Assembly (NCBI RefSeq): GCF_031127835.1
Contig: NZ_JARXHX010000014.1
Location: 57,997 to 121,996 of the forward strand
Origin: Pelagicoccus sp. SDUM812002
GTDB taxonomy: Bacteria; Verrucomicrobiota; Verrucomicrobiia; Opitutales; Opitutaceae
DNA: 64,000 nucleotides
Direction: 5' to 3'
In this document: piece by piece, positions 27,044-35,810 of the stretch
Numbering within the stretch: position 1 is the stretch's first letter
Layout of the letters: each line of letters opens with the position of its first letter
The notes under the pieces: generated by a model
What the model was told of the DNA's origin: nothing
Seen by the model: only the letters and a program-made list of their open reading frames with translations
Databases searched by the model: none
Position numbers and translations under genes: made by a program

Positions 27044-27571
27044 ATGAGAAAGTTTTTCCTAGCGATCTTTTCAATTTTTTCGCTGCTGTTCATCGCGGCC
27101 ATCGCGGTGGGTTTCTTTCTGTCCAATGAGTTCACCGTTTCACGCTCGGTCGTGGTGAAAGCCTCGCCGGAAAAGGTGTACGCACTCATCGGAGACTTGG
27201 AGCAGTGGTCAGTGTGGGGACCGTGGAAGGACGCGGACGAAAATTTGCAGGTTAGCTTGGGAGAGCAAACTTCGGGAGTGGGGGCATCGCAGAGCTGGGT
27301 CGGTACGGATGGCGACGGTCGTTTGGTTTTCACCGAGGCGGATCCTGAGTCAGGCATTGCTTTCGATCTGTTGTTCAACGAGGACGCCTTCGCTAACATC
27401 TCTTCGATAACCTACGAGCGGGTAGACGAAGGCTTGGTTGTCACTTGGGAGATGTCGGGATCTGTACCTGCTCCGGTGGTAGGAGGTTATCTCGCTTGGA
27501 TGATGCCCGATATGATTTCGCCCATGTTCGACGATGGCTTGGCGAAGCTAAAGGCTGCTGCGGAAGCTTAA
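27044..27571 (+). CDS. SRPBCC (START/Bet v1-like) domain protein, membrane anchored
   Basis: A 175-residue protein with an N-terminal hydrophobic anchor or signal (about residues 4-26) and a polyketide-cyclase/dehydrase-type SRPBCC domain. It shows the typical opening VSRSVVVKASPEKVYALIGDLEQWSVWGPW and the C-terminal helix MFDDGLAKLKAAAE that closes the ligand cavity. Such domains bind hydrophobic ligands; no catalytic role can be read here. It ends in TTAA, shared with the stop codon of the convergent DUF1294 gene. Confidence 0.82.
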   Translation: MRKFFLAIFSIFSLLFIAAIAVGFFLSNEFTVSRSVVVKASPEKVYALIGDLEQWSVWGPWKDADENLQVSLGEQTSGVGASQSWVGTDGDGRLVFTEADPESGIAFDLLFNEDAFANISSITYERVDEGLVVTWEMSGSVPAPVVGGYLAWMMPDMISPMFDDGLAKLKAAAEA

Positions 27572-27855
27572 GAGTAGGAAAGCCAATAGGAAGCGGCTGA
27601 GTGAAGCGCGAGCAAGGCCGGTACACCGTATCGAAATTTCGGTTTCGATGTCTTGTGGTTGAATACTACCATCCCAATCAGGGCTCCAGGAGACGCGCCG
27701 AGGGCAGAGGTTAGGAGTAGGGCCTTTTCGGAAATACGGCTTCGGTTCGCTTTGGCGAAGAGCTTGTCGGTTCCGTAGAGCAGGAAGGCGATCAGGTTTA
27801 AGGCGGCGAAAAGTGCGAAGAGTTGCTGCTGATTCGGCATAGAGATTGATTCCAC
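27568..27855 (-). CDS. DUF1294 small membrane protein
   Basis: A 95-residue inner-membrane protein with two to three hydrophobic segments. The family pattern is clear: LLYGTDKLFAKANRSRISEKALLLTSALGASPGALIGM, then VFNHKTSKPKFRYG; in DUF1294 proteins this is YxxDKxxAxxxxxRIxExxLL and HKTxKxxF. In some bacteria the domain is fused to a cold-shock domain, but here it stands alone. Function is unknown. A second ATG five codons in is an equally possible start. Its stop overlaps the convergent SRPBCC stop as TTAA. Confidence 0.88.
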   Translation of the reverse strand: MESISMPNQQQLFALFAALNLIAFLLYGTDKLFAKANRSRISEKALLLTSALGASPGALIGMVVFNHKTSKPKFRYGVPALLALHSAASYWLSYS

Positions 27856-27955
27856 TTTAGGGTGGGGTGGTTCTTTTGGTTTTGGAAGAGCGATTTTAAG
27901 GTGGTGTCGTCAGGTCGATTTGTTTTCTCTCCCGCCGCTCTCTCTAAAGACCATC

Positions 27956-29047
27956 ATGCAATCGAATACAATTCAGTCCATTTGGCATAGCGAATCCTGG
28001 AACGGCGAACCAATCGTGCTCGCAGGTGACATCGGAGGAACCAATTCGAATTTGGCCTTGGTCAAGGTTGCGGGTGGCAGCTTCGACTTGCTGCTAGAAA
28101 CGGTTGTTCCGAGCGCGGAAGTCGACTCGATCATACCATCGATTCGCATTTTGCTAGATTCAGCGACGAAGAAGTTTCCAGAGCTCAGAGTCTCGGTGGC
28201 AGGCATTAGTGGAGCAGGTCCAATATCCAAAAACCACTGCGACCTTTCGAATTTGGACTGGGATCTGGATGGAACGGAGATCGAGATGGCTTTTGGTTTT
28301 CCGACCAAGATCATAAATGACTTCGAGGCGATCAGCTATGGCGTGCCGTTGCTCGATCTGAACAATCCAGAGGAGGTCACTCACCTGCCGCACACCGATG
28401 GAGGCGACCCGGAGCCGATCGGATCGGTCAGCCTGATTGTGGGTGCGGGTACCGGATTGGGTGTGGGGATGTTGATTAAGGACGGAGATCGCTATCGGGC
28501 TCTGCCGTCGGAGGGTGGGCACGCTTGTTTCGCGGCCTTCGACTTGGAAACGGAAGAGTTGAGGGCTCATACACAAGGGGCGGCGAATACGATCGTCGAA
28601 ATCGAGGATCTGCTCTCGGGGAGAGGACTGAACACGATCCTCGACTATTTCATCGTGATGCGTGGCATGAAGGTGGATGAGACCTTGGGTAAGATACTTG
28701 ACGCAGAACCCTTGCAGCGTCCCGCCTTGATTTCTCGTCACGCTGAACACCATCCGGTTTGTCGGGATGTGATTCGATTGTTCGTGAAGATCTACGGACG
28801 CGTAGCGGCTGACTTCTCCGCGACGGTTTTACCGCGCTGCGGGCTGTTTCTAGCCGGTGGCATTGTGGGCAAAAACGAGCGCTACTTCCTCGACGGCAGC
28901 CAGTTTATCTACTTCTTCGAGCAGAACGCCCGCGAGCAGGTGAAGCAGGTCTTGCGGAAAATCCCGGTCTACATCGTGAAAGATTATTCCATTTCGCTAG
29001 TAGGAGCGGCTCATGCGGCTTGGCTCCTGAGGGACGAGCTCGTCTAG
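27956..29047 (+). CDS. glk: Glucokinase
   Basis: Phosphorylates glucose with ATP in the cytoplasm. With the ATG at 27956 the protein has 363 residues. The phosphate-binding loop is AGDIGGTNSNLALV, the catalytic Asp lies in INDFEAISYG, and the second ATP motif is VGAGTGLGVG, followed by PSEGGHACFAA. This is the non-ROK glucokinase family as in E. coli Glk. An upstream in-frame TTG at 27920 would add 12 residues without family support. pgi, glgB and gntK are also in the window, consistent with glucose and glycogen metabolism, although they are not in one operon. Confidence 0.9.
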   Translation: MQSNTIQSIWHSESWNGEPIVLAGDIGGTNSNLALVKVAGGSFDLLLETVVPSAEVDSIIPSIRILLDSATKKFPELRVSVAGISGAGPISKNHCDLSNLDWDLDGTEIEMAFGFPTKIINDFEAISYGVPLLDLNNPEEVTHLPHTDGGDPEPIGSVSLIVGAGTGLGVGMLIKDGDRYRALPSEGGHACFAAFDLETEELRAHTQGAANTIVEIEDLLSGRGLNTILDYFIVMRGMKVDETLGKILDAEPLQRPALISRHAEHHPVCRDVIRLFVKIYGRVAADFSATVLPRCGLFLAGGIVGKNERYFLDGSQFIYFFEQNAREQVKQVLRKIPVYIVKDYSISLVGAAHAAWLLRDELV

Positions 29048-29081
29048 ATCGTCAGGATAGCTTGCTCTCCCGTAAGGCTAA

Positions 29082-29157
29082 GTAGCGTCTCAATACTAGG
29101 GGGCCGGGAAGCTACGCATCGTGGAAACCCTGATCCCGCGTAAAGCCGGGAGCGGCT
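29082..29157 (+). other. Possible structured leader upstream of the GvpF/L-like gene
   Basis: Two nested signals in the 187-bp gap: GTAGC (29082-29086) can pair with GCTAC (29111-29115), and AGCCG / CGGCT forms a tight hairpin with loop GGAG at 29144-29157. The bases GGAAACC and AAAGCC nearby vaguely recall GEMM riboswitch segments, but the intervening GNRA hairpin is absent, so I make no riboswitch call. Confidence 0.25.
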
Positions 29158-29234
29158 GATTGACTCGTTTGTGAAGATCGGTTGACATCTTTTTTACGAG
29201 TAGGGGGGTCCCTTTCTGATGTGAGACCGACTAT

Positions 29235-29981
29235 ATGAGCATTTTCCTGTACGCATACACTTTGGCCGACGCTCCTCATGATCTTGAGGATCTTACGGGG
29301 GTGGAGGGGAGGAACCTCTTCATGGTAACGGTTGGGAATGTCTCTGCGGTGGTGAGCGCCTATGGTCAGAAAACGCTGACGTTAAGCGGTGACGACATTT
29401 TCGCTCATCAGCATGTGCAGCGTTTGCTGATGTCCCAATCGTCCATCATTCCGCTCCAATACGGTCTGACTCTTTCAAGTCTGGCTCAGGTTGAACGGGT
29501 ACTTTCGAACAACGAGGAGATTCTCGAAAAGGAGCTCAATCGGATCTATCGCAAAGTTGAGATGGAGGTGACAATGCGCTTTGACGTGCTGGACCTACTT
29601 GACCATATGATTGAGAAGTATCCCTACCTACGCGACGAAAAGGGAAAGGTATTGAACGGACGATTGCTCTACTTCCTAGGTGACCGCGCGAAGAAGGGCG
29701 AAAAGTTCACCCGAACATTGGCTAAGGAAAAGGAAATTTATAAAGGGCAGCTCAAGGAGATGATCGGTCCTTGGTGCGCGGAGATCTGCGAAAGCCGATT
29801 GCCGACCTCCGAGGACGATGTAGTCACCTTTAATTGCTTGGTGAATCGGGAACGACTGCGTGTATTCGAAAAGTCGATATACGATGCCGGAGATCGTTTC
29901 GCGCCAGATTTCTCATTTACCTATAACGGTCCGTGGGCTCCGCAGAACTTTTGTAGTCAGTCGCTGATTTCCTACAAGTAG
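29235..29981 (+). CDS. GvpF/GvpL-family protein without gas-vesicle neighbours
   Basis: A 248-residue soluble protein with the GvpL/GvpF layout. It starts FLYAYTLADAPHD (typically lYaya), has NVSAVVSAYGQK in the first domain, IIPLQYGLTLSSLAQV in the middle (family: vlPlrFGt), a charged coiled-coil-like helix (EEILEKELNRIYRKVEMEV) and the signature end FTYNGPWAPQNF (family: TGPWPPYnF). In gas-vesicle clusters this protein helps nucleate or chaperone GvpA. Here no gvpA, gvpN, gvpK or other gvp gene is visible within at least 29 kb on one side and 34 kb on the other. Either the cluster is elsewhere or the protein has another job. A chemoreceptor gene follows 258 bp on. Confidence 0.78.
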   Translation: MSIFLYAYTLADAPHDLEDLTGVEGRNLFMVTVGNVSAVVSAYGQKTLTLSGDDIFAHQHVQRLLMSQSSIIPLQYGLTLSSLAQVERVLSNNEEILEKELNRIYRKVEMEVTMRFDVLDLLDHMIEKYPYLRDEKGKVLNGRLLYFLGDRAKKGEKFTRTLAKEKEIYKGQLKEMIGPWCAEICESRLPTSEDDVVTFNCLVNRERLRVFEKSIYDAGDRFAPDFSFTYNGPWAPQNFCSQSLISYK

Positions 29982-30239
29982 CGAGCATGCCCGGCGTGCT
30001 CCGGCATTAAGGAAACTTGGGACGTGTATGAATTTTGCCTTTAACTGAACCGTTCGCCGGGGGGGGCGCTTAAGCGTTGGGGGCGTTTCTTGCAGGATTC
30101 GAGAGGGTTTCAAATCGTAACATTAATTGATCTCAAGAGGGGTGTGATCGATGTCGAGAATGTGGCTTCCGGCGGGCGACGTATCTAGATGAGCTAGAGC
30201 TGGCCGGAAAGATCTTCAACCCACAAATCTGTCCTCTCA

Positions 30240-32150
30240 ATGAGTTTAAAGTTTAGAATATTCCTAGGTTTCCTAGGGTGCGTAACCTTAGTTTTGGCGC
30301 TCTCCGCATTCGCGGTCGTTGCTATTGGCCGTTTGGCTGGTGATATGAGTGCGGGCAAGGATCGCGTTGTCGCTGACATACGCCGCGATTCAGTAATGGT
30401 AGGGACGGCTAACCAGATAGTCTCTCTTTCGCGCAAAATCGAATCGATGAAAACCTTTGATGCGTTGGATCGTTTCGATTCGGATGTTGAAATCGAGCGT
30501 GTTCTAAGAGAGGACAAAAACTTAGCGGAGGGACTGCTTGGAAATATACGGGTCGAACTTGGACAGTTGCACCTCGCCCGCAGGAATTACTTGGAGCTGA
30601 TGGAGCTGCTTCCTGAGGAATTGGATGCGATTACCGAGAAGTTCAATCAGCTGTTTGCAGACTATGGCGAGCGTTTGGCTGCGATTCCGGAAGAGAGCTT
30701 GCCTGACTCGCGTCGTTCGCGGGCGAATGGAGCCCTTACGAATTTAGCCTATTCTGGTTCGAGAATTGTCGCGTCCGCAGAGCGGACGGTTGCCTTGTCG
30801 CACAATGACAAGGCTTTCGATCGTTTCGAGGAAAACGTGATGGATGCCATCGTCGACGCCCAAGAAGGTTTTTCCGCCCTGGAAGAAAGCCTGGCAGGCT
30901 CTTCGGCTGGAGAGTCGTTGGCCGAAGAGGCCTTTGGCGAATTCGGAAGTATTTTCCTCGGGTTTGTCGACGAGGAGGGTTTGTCGCAACACTTGGAGCA
31001 GCTTTCTATCAAGGCTAATTCAATCGATGCCGCTTCCGATAACCTTTATGCCTCCGTCTCTATGATTCAGAAAGAAGCCATGGCGCGATCGAATGAGATG
31101 GTGGTCGATTTGGAGCAGCAATTGGATGGTGTCGTTTCTCAAGCGATGTCTGGCCGTTCTACTATCATTTGGATTTGCGTTGTTGCGGTTGTTTTGTCGA
31201 TTGCCATGGGAATCTGGATACCGAGGGTTATCAACCGTCGGTTGACTTCCGCTTCGCTCAAAATGGCGGACGTCACGTCCGCGTTGAGCGCTTCATCCGA
31301 GCAGGTCATGGCTGCGAGCAGCGTATTCGCGTCTGGTTCGGACCAGCAGGCAGCCAGCCTCGAGGAGACGTTTTCTGCGTTGCAGGAAATTTCGAATCGT
31401 TCGAGCGAGAACATGGGCAACGCGGACAAGACTGTTGCAGCGACGCGGCTGGCACGAGAGACGGCAGAAGATGGCGTCGCGGAGATTTCTGAATTGGAAA
31501 GCGCCATGGGACGTATCCAACGAAGCAGCGCAGAAACGGCTGACATCATTGAGACGATCGAGAACATTGCATTTCAAACGAACTTGCTGGCTTTGAATGC
31601 GGCCGTCGAGGCGGCTCGCGCAGGGTCTGCAGGCTCTGGGTTTGCAGTGGTCGCGGATGAAGTGCGGAGCTTGGCGCAACGTGTTTCGAAAGCTGCCAAT
31701 GAAACGGGGACCAAGATCGAACAAGCGATCGAAAACTCGGAGCGGGGCGCTCGGATTTCCGTTAGAGCCCGAGATCGATTAGAAGAGATTGTTTCTCGCA
31801 TCCGAGAGGCAGACAGCTATGTCGAGATCATCGCTGACGCAACTTCGGAGCAGTCCGCTGGAATCTCACAAACGGCTGAGTCGATGCGACAGATGGACGT
31901 TGTCGCTCGCGGCACGGCCCGTAGCGCCCAGCAAACAGCCGAAGCTGCGGATTCTCTGGAGAAGCAATCGTCTCGATTGCGCAATGCCGTGGACGAATTG
32001 AACTCTTTGCTAACAGGGGAAGAGTCGATAGCGAGCGAGACGGGGGAAATAAAAGAGTCCTTGAAAGAGTTGGGAGATAGGTGCGGCTCGCACCGGAAGA
32101 TCTCGCCAAGCAGAGCTGAGCGAGAGGTTGCCTCGGGTTCATGGAATTAG
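30240..32150 (+). CDS. Methyl-accepting chemotaxis protein
   Basis: Chemoreceptor of 636 residues: TM1 (about 5-28), a mostly helical periplasmic sensor domain of about 270 residues, TM2 (about 306-328) and a cytoplasmic signalling domain. The kinase-binding tip [23 protein letters not shown] is intact, split here only by the family pattern itself. A normal HAMP domain of about 50 residues is not evident after TM2; the helical methylation region follows almost directly. There is no C-terminal CheR-binding pentapeptide; the tail is basic and polar. No che genes are adjacent. Confidence 0.9.
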   Translation: MSLKFRIFLGFLGCVTLVLALSAFAVVAIGRLAGDMSAGKDRVVADIRRDSVMVGTANQIVSLSRKIESMKTFDALDRFDSDVEIERVLREDKNLAEGLLGNIRVELGQLHLARRNYLELMELLPEELDAITEKFNQLFADYGERLAAIPEESLPDSRRSRANGALTNLAYSGSRIVASAERTVALSHNDKAFDRFEENVMDAIVDAQEGFSALEESLAGSSAGESLAEEAFGEFGSIFLGFVDEEGLSQHLEQLSIKANSIDAASDNLYASVSMIQKEAMARSNEMVVDLEQQLDGVVSQAMSGRSTIIWICVVAVVLSIAMGIWIPRVINRRLTSASLKMADVTSALSASSEQVMAASSVFASGSDQQAASLEETFSALQEISNRSSENMGNADKTVAATRLARETAEDGVAEISELESAMGRIQRSSAETADIIETIENIAFQTNLLALNAAVEAARAGSAGSGFAVVADEVRSLAQRVSKAANETGTKIEQAIENSERGARISVRARDRLEEIVSRIREADSYVEIIADATSEQSAGISQTAESMRQMDVVARGTARSAQQTAEAADSLEKQSSRLRNAVDELNSLLTGEESIASETGEIKESLKELGDRCGSHRKISPSRAEREVASGSWN

Positions 32151-32196
32151 TGGGAGCTCTTTTGCCAAAAGGTTAGGTGCTCTCGTTTTCGGCTAA

Positions 32197-33087
32197 TTAC
32201 TCGTTCTCAGTCGATTCGCTCTCTTCGCGCCAGCGCCTGTGGTACCAAAAGTACTGCTCAGGCCGTTCCGTTATAACCTTTCCCAGTTCTTGGTTGTAGG
32301 TTTCTAGAACCGCTACCTTTTGTTCGTTTGCGGTGATGCGTTCAGGCACCGGTAGCTCGGAAATCGTGACGGTATGGGTGCCGTCCTCGTTTCTATGTCC
32401 TGACATCATGAATACGGGTACCTTGTACTTTACTGAGAAGGACCCAGGCAAAGGGAGCGTCGAAGCGTTCTTGCCGAGAAAAGGCACTACTATACCACCG
32501 GCTCCAGCGTGTTGGTCCGCAACCATCACGACGGCACGGCCCGCTCGCAGCTTCTCGAGAATCACTTTGATGGCGGTTCGGCCTTTAGTTATAAATTCAA
32601 CCCTATCCCCCGGAATCTTGTGGATGAAGGAGTCGACTTTTTCGTTGTGCTGCTTGCCCACTAGCAGGGAAAGGGGAATATCCCGCATTGCGATAGTGGC
32701 GAAGTAGATGGCCCAAGCTCCGAAGTGGCCTGTCAATAGTATGGCGCCGCTTCCCTTGTTTAGCGCGTCGCTCAGCAGACTCAGATTTTCTACCTTCACG
32801 ACCTGCAGGAGGTCATCACGATCTTTTATACCGTAGCGTATGAATTCGGCGACGGTACGACCAAAATTCTTGGCAGCTTGTTTGCCAATTGCTTTTAGCT
32901 CAGTTGAGCTTGCGGACGGGCGAGCGTTTGCGATGTTCGATAGCACAAGGTCTCTGCGCATACCTGTCGTCCAACCGAACCATCCGACAAATGAACCTAA
33001 GTTGAGGGCCCATTTTCTAGGGATGATGCATATGAATTTAGCGAGGCATATGAGGGCTAGATACTGTATCTTGTGAGAAAGTCGCAT
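32197..33087 (-). CDS. LpxL/HtrB-like acyltransferase, altered active-site motif
   Basis: A 296-residue inner-membrane-associated member of the lipid A late acyltransferase family (LPLAT fold). Family features include KWALNLGSFVGWFGW near the N-terminus, MVADQHAG and GIVVPFLGK in the core, and the C-terminal RPEQYFWYHRRWR. The usual HX4(D/E) catalytic motif (GHFGNWE in most members) reads GHFGAWA here, so the acidic partner of the His is replaced by Ala. It may be inactive, use another acid, or transfer to a different substrate. It lies convergently downstream of the chemoreceptor gene and directly after the hybrid kinase gene on the minus strand (46 bp). Confidence 0.82.
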   Translation of the reverse strand: MRLSHKIQYLALICLAKFICIIPRKWALNLGSFVGWFGWTTGMRRDLVLSNIANARPSASSTELKAIGKQAAKNFGRTVAEFIRYGIKDRDDLLQVVKVENLSLLSDALNKGSGAILLTGHFGAWAIYFATIAMRDIPLSLLVGKQHNEKVDSFIHKIPGDRVEFITKGRTAIKVILEKLRAGRAVVMVADQHAGAGGIVVPFLGKNASTLPLPGSFSVKYKVPVFMMSGHRNEDGTHTVTISELPVPERITANEQKVAVLETYNQELGKVITERPEQYFWYHRRWREESESTENE

Positions 33088-33133
33088 GAGAAATCACTGA
33101 AACACTGGCCCGAAACACAGAGTGGGCAAGCGT

Positions 33134-35482
33134 CTAAGCGTCTTTCATGGCGCTGGGGCCCGAGCTCGATCTCTGGAAGGAGAACCGCTTGATGGATTCC
33201 GCGATGTCGCTGATGAGGGCGGGCTTAGAAAGGTAGTCGTTCATACCAGCTCTTTCTATCTCGAGCAATGCTTCCGGTTCCGTGTTCGCAGTGAATCCGA
33301 TTATCCAAGGCTGAGGGCGGTTGCTAGGGAGTGTGTCGCGGATTTCTCGAGTGGTGGTTAGTCCATCTTTTAAAGGCATTCTCACATCCATGAAGATGAT
33401 ATCGAAGTCGTTTTTCCTGACGAGTTCGTAAGCAACGTTGCCATTGGATGCGGTCTCAATGTCCAGCCCGATCAGCTCCATATGGTGGAGGAAAACGTTT
33501 CGGCTCAATTCGTTGTCCTCGGCTAGGAGGATTTTAAGCTTGCCCCACTTCTCCGTGGGGTACGAGGCGAAGGGCTCAGTGTCCGGGTATTCAGGCAACT
33601 CGTTGCTGTCGGCGTGCTTCAGGAGTGCGTTACGCAAGTCTCGTTGACGTATTGGTAAAGTGAGTACAATCGTTTCAGTCGTTTTACGTATGAGGGAGGC
33701 GTGATCCGCGTGGGCGATGAGGATGACCCGTTCGAAGGAGTCTAAGCGCGTGGCTTTCTCGACGGCTCTAAATTCGTCCTCCGAAATTGCGGAGGCTATA
33801 GTGAGGTGAGGCTGGGTATGCTTCGCTTCTTCAGCTTGGAGCAAGCGGCAGTTCCATGATTTGATGCTGGTAGTCAGGGCTTCTTCGAGCAGCGGAGGGA
33901 GGAATCTTAGGTAGACCGAAACGGGGGCTTTGAATTCGAGCGGCTTGCCTATGGTTCCGCGCAAGCTCTCGATGCGCCGAATCGGTAGCGTCAGGTGGAA
34001 GGTGGATCCTTTGCCTGGTTCGCTTTCTAAACTGATATCTCCGCCCATAGCGAGTGCCAGACGATAGCTTATGGTGAGCCCTAGCCCGGTGCCGCCGTAA
34101 TGGCGGGAGGTGGTTCGGGTAGCTTGGGTGAAGGACTCGAAAACGCTTTGCTGGCGATCCTTGGGTATTCCGATTCCTGTATCCTGAACGCTGATACGGA
34201 TACGTTCTCCTCGGCAGCGGTCAGCAGGAATGTGCGATGCGGAGAGGGCGACGGATCCGGCGTTGGTAAACTTGAAGGCGTTGCTTAGTAGGTTAACCAA
34301 GATCTGCCTGAGTCGTGTAACGTCGCCCGATAGGTGTGATGGAAGAGAGGGGTCGAATCGGCTGCAGGAGACGAGCCGGTTGTTTTTCTTGGCAGCGGCA
34401 GCGATATCCATGGCCTCTTCTAGGCAAGAGACTAAGTCGAAGGGGTTGTTTTCCAGTTCGAGGCGGCTGGCTTCGATCTTAGAGAAGTCGAGGATATCGT
34501 TTATGAGGTCGAGCAGGTTTACGGCGCTTTTTTGGATGATCTCAATTTGCCGGGCTCTTCCGGTATCCAAGTCCTCGAATCGGAGCACGGAGCTCATACC
34601 GATGATGGCATTCATGGGGGTGCGCAGCTCGTGGCTCATAGTGGCGAGGAAGTCGGCCTTTGCCTCGAGCGCCTCTTCCGCCTTTACGCGGGCCGTCACG
34701 AGTTTGGCGGTTCGGTCAGCTACCAGTTGTTCGAGATTGCGGTTGGTCTCGTTTATCTCTTGGTCGCGCTGGCGGACGGTGGAGAGCATAAAGTTGATGC
34801 TGTCTACTAGCACCCCCACTTCGTCATTTCCATGTTTCTGGGCTCTTAGATGGTAATTGCGTTCTTCCGAGACTCGCTGGGCGAGTTTTGCAAGGTCTTC
34901 AACGGGGCGAGTAATGAGCGGTAGGAGCCGCTTGGCTAGGAGTAGTGATAGGACAAGTGATACGACGAGAATTAAAACATTTATAACTAGGCTCGTGACG
35001 TATTGGGCCAGCAATTGCGAATTTTCGGACTTGATGAATATGGTCCCAATGCGTCTCCCATTTAGCTTAATTTCCTCGTGTACTGCAAAGGAAGTCATGG
35101 AAGCTGTGCTTCCGAGCTGCTCGGGCATGGGTAGCGTGGCTCTGTCGGCATCCCGCTGATACTGGGCGAAAGCTTGTCCGTCGCCGTCGTAGATTGCGGC
35201 AAATGTGATGCTTGGTTCGCTGCGGAGGTTTGCGAGGTGTTCACTGGCAGTAAGGTTGTCGTCGAACCGGATCGCCGCGACGGAGTTTCCTGCATAGATT
35301 CTCGCCATCGAACTGAGCTTGTCGCGCTCCCGCTGAGAAACGATTTGGTATTCACGCACGATACTGGAGCCAGTGATCAATCCCAATGAAAGGAGGCTGG
35401 AGACCAAGACGATCAGCAGCACTTTGTTGGCAATCGATGTTTGCCAGAAGCGTCGCTTCAGAGACTGGACGAGACTCGCCAT
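33134..35482 (-). CDS. Hybrid sensor histidine kinase with receiver domain
   Basis: Membrane sensor kinase; from the ATG at 35482 it has 782 residues (a TTG at 35530 would add 16). Order: TM1, a periplasmic CHASE8-like domain (ARIYAGNSVAAIRFDDN), TM2, HAMP, a short coiled coil, HisKA with the H-box FLATMSHELRTPMNAIIGM, HATPase (N-box QILVNLLSNAFKFT, G-boxes DTGIGI and GGTGLGLTI), a region without a phospho-Asp that looks like a degenerate receiver, and a true C-terminal receiver (LLAEDNELSRNVF, MDVRMPLKDG). No DNA-binding output partner is adjacent, so the phosphorelay target is elsewhere. Confidence 0.9.
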   Translation of the reverse strand: MASLVQSLKRRFWQTSIANKVLLIVLVSSLLSLGLITGSSIVREYQIVSQRERDKLSSMARIYAGNSVAAIRFDDNLTASEHLANLRSEPSITFAAIYDGDGQAFAQYQRDADRATLPMPEQLGSTASMTSFAVHEEIKLNGRRIGTIFIKSENSQLLAQYVTSLVINVLILVVSLVLSLLLAKRLLPLITRPVEDLAKLAQRVSEERNYHLRAQKHGNDEVGVLVDSINFMLSTVRQRDQEINETNRNLEQLVADRTAKLVTARVKAEEALEAKADFLATMSHELRTPMNAIIGMSSVLRFEDLDTGRARQIEIIQKSAVNLLDLINDILDFSKIEASRLELENNPFDLVSCLEEAMDIAAAAKKNNRLVSCSRFDPSLPSHLSGDVTRLRQILVNLLSNAFKFTNAGSVALSASHIPADRCRGERIRISVQDTGIGIPKDRQQSVFESFTQATRTTSRHYGGTGLGLTISYRLALAMGGDISLESEPGKGSTFHLTLPIRRIESLRGTIGKPLEFKAPVSVYLRFLPPLLEEALTTSIKSWNCRLLQAEEAKHTQPHLTIASAISEDEFRAVEKATRLDSFERVILIAHADHASLIRKTTETIVLTLPIRQRDLRNALLKHADSNELPEYPDTEPFASYPTEKWGKLKILLAEDNELSRNVFLHHMELIGLDIETASNGNVAYELVRKNDFDIIFMDVRMPLKDGLTTTREIRDTLPSNRPQPWIIGFTANTEPEALLEIERAGMNDYLSKPALISDIAESIKRFSFQRSSSGPSAMKDA

Positions 35483-35583
35483 ACTAGTTAGACGGGCCTT
35501 GTCCTTGCGATCGACGGGCCGCGCTAGCAAATCTTCCGAGGGTGAGGAGACTCGAATCGCTATTTAGGTGCTTCGTGGGAGGG

Positions 35584-35595
35584 CCGCTCATGCGG
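35584..35595. repeat. Short REP-like palindrome
   Basis: CCGC / GCGG with loop TCAT, preceded by GGGAGGG, in the 328-bp space between the hybrid kinase start and the pgi stop. It is of the same style as the other short intergenic palindromes here. The rest of that space shows no gene. Confidence 0.35.
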
Positions 35596-35742
35596 GTGTC
35601 TGCTGAGGAGTGCATCGGAGGAGATTGGTATGAGGATCGGTGAAGAATCGGTTGCTGGGGGTCAGAGTTTCGTCCGTGGAAACAAAAGGAAACGCTCTAT
35701 TGAAAATACTGGGATACTAAGTCGCTTTCGGCTGGCGGGCGG

Positions 35743-35784
35743 GTAAAAAAAAGCCTGACCTTCAGGATCTACTGATGGTCAGGC
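35743..35784 (-). terminator. Rho-independent terminator of pgi
   Basis: Eight-base stem GCCTGACC / GGTCAGGC with a 16-base loop. Read on the minus strand it is followed by a run of eight T, so it terminates the pgi transcript. Confidence 0.85.
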
Positions 35785-35810
35785 GGAAGTGCTTACAGTA
35801 GTTGCGCGGA

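Noticed and set aside
29048..29234. c-di-GMP (GEMM) riboswitch
   Set aside because: Two short segments resemble the consensus, but the GNRA-capped hairpin and the second stem are not present in the right order.
29235..32150. Gas-vesicle gene cluster
   Set aside because: Only a GvpF/L-like gene is seen; the next gene is a chemoreceptor and no gvpA or other gvp gene is present.
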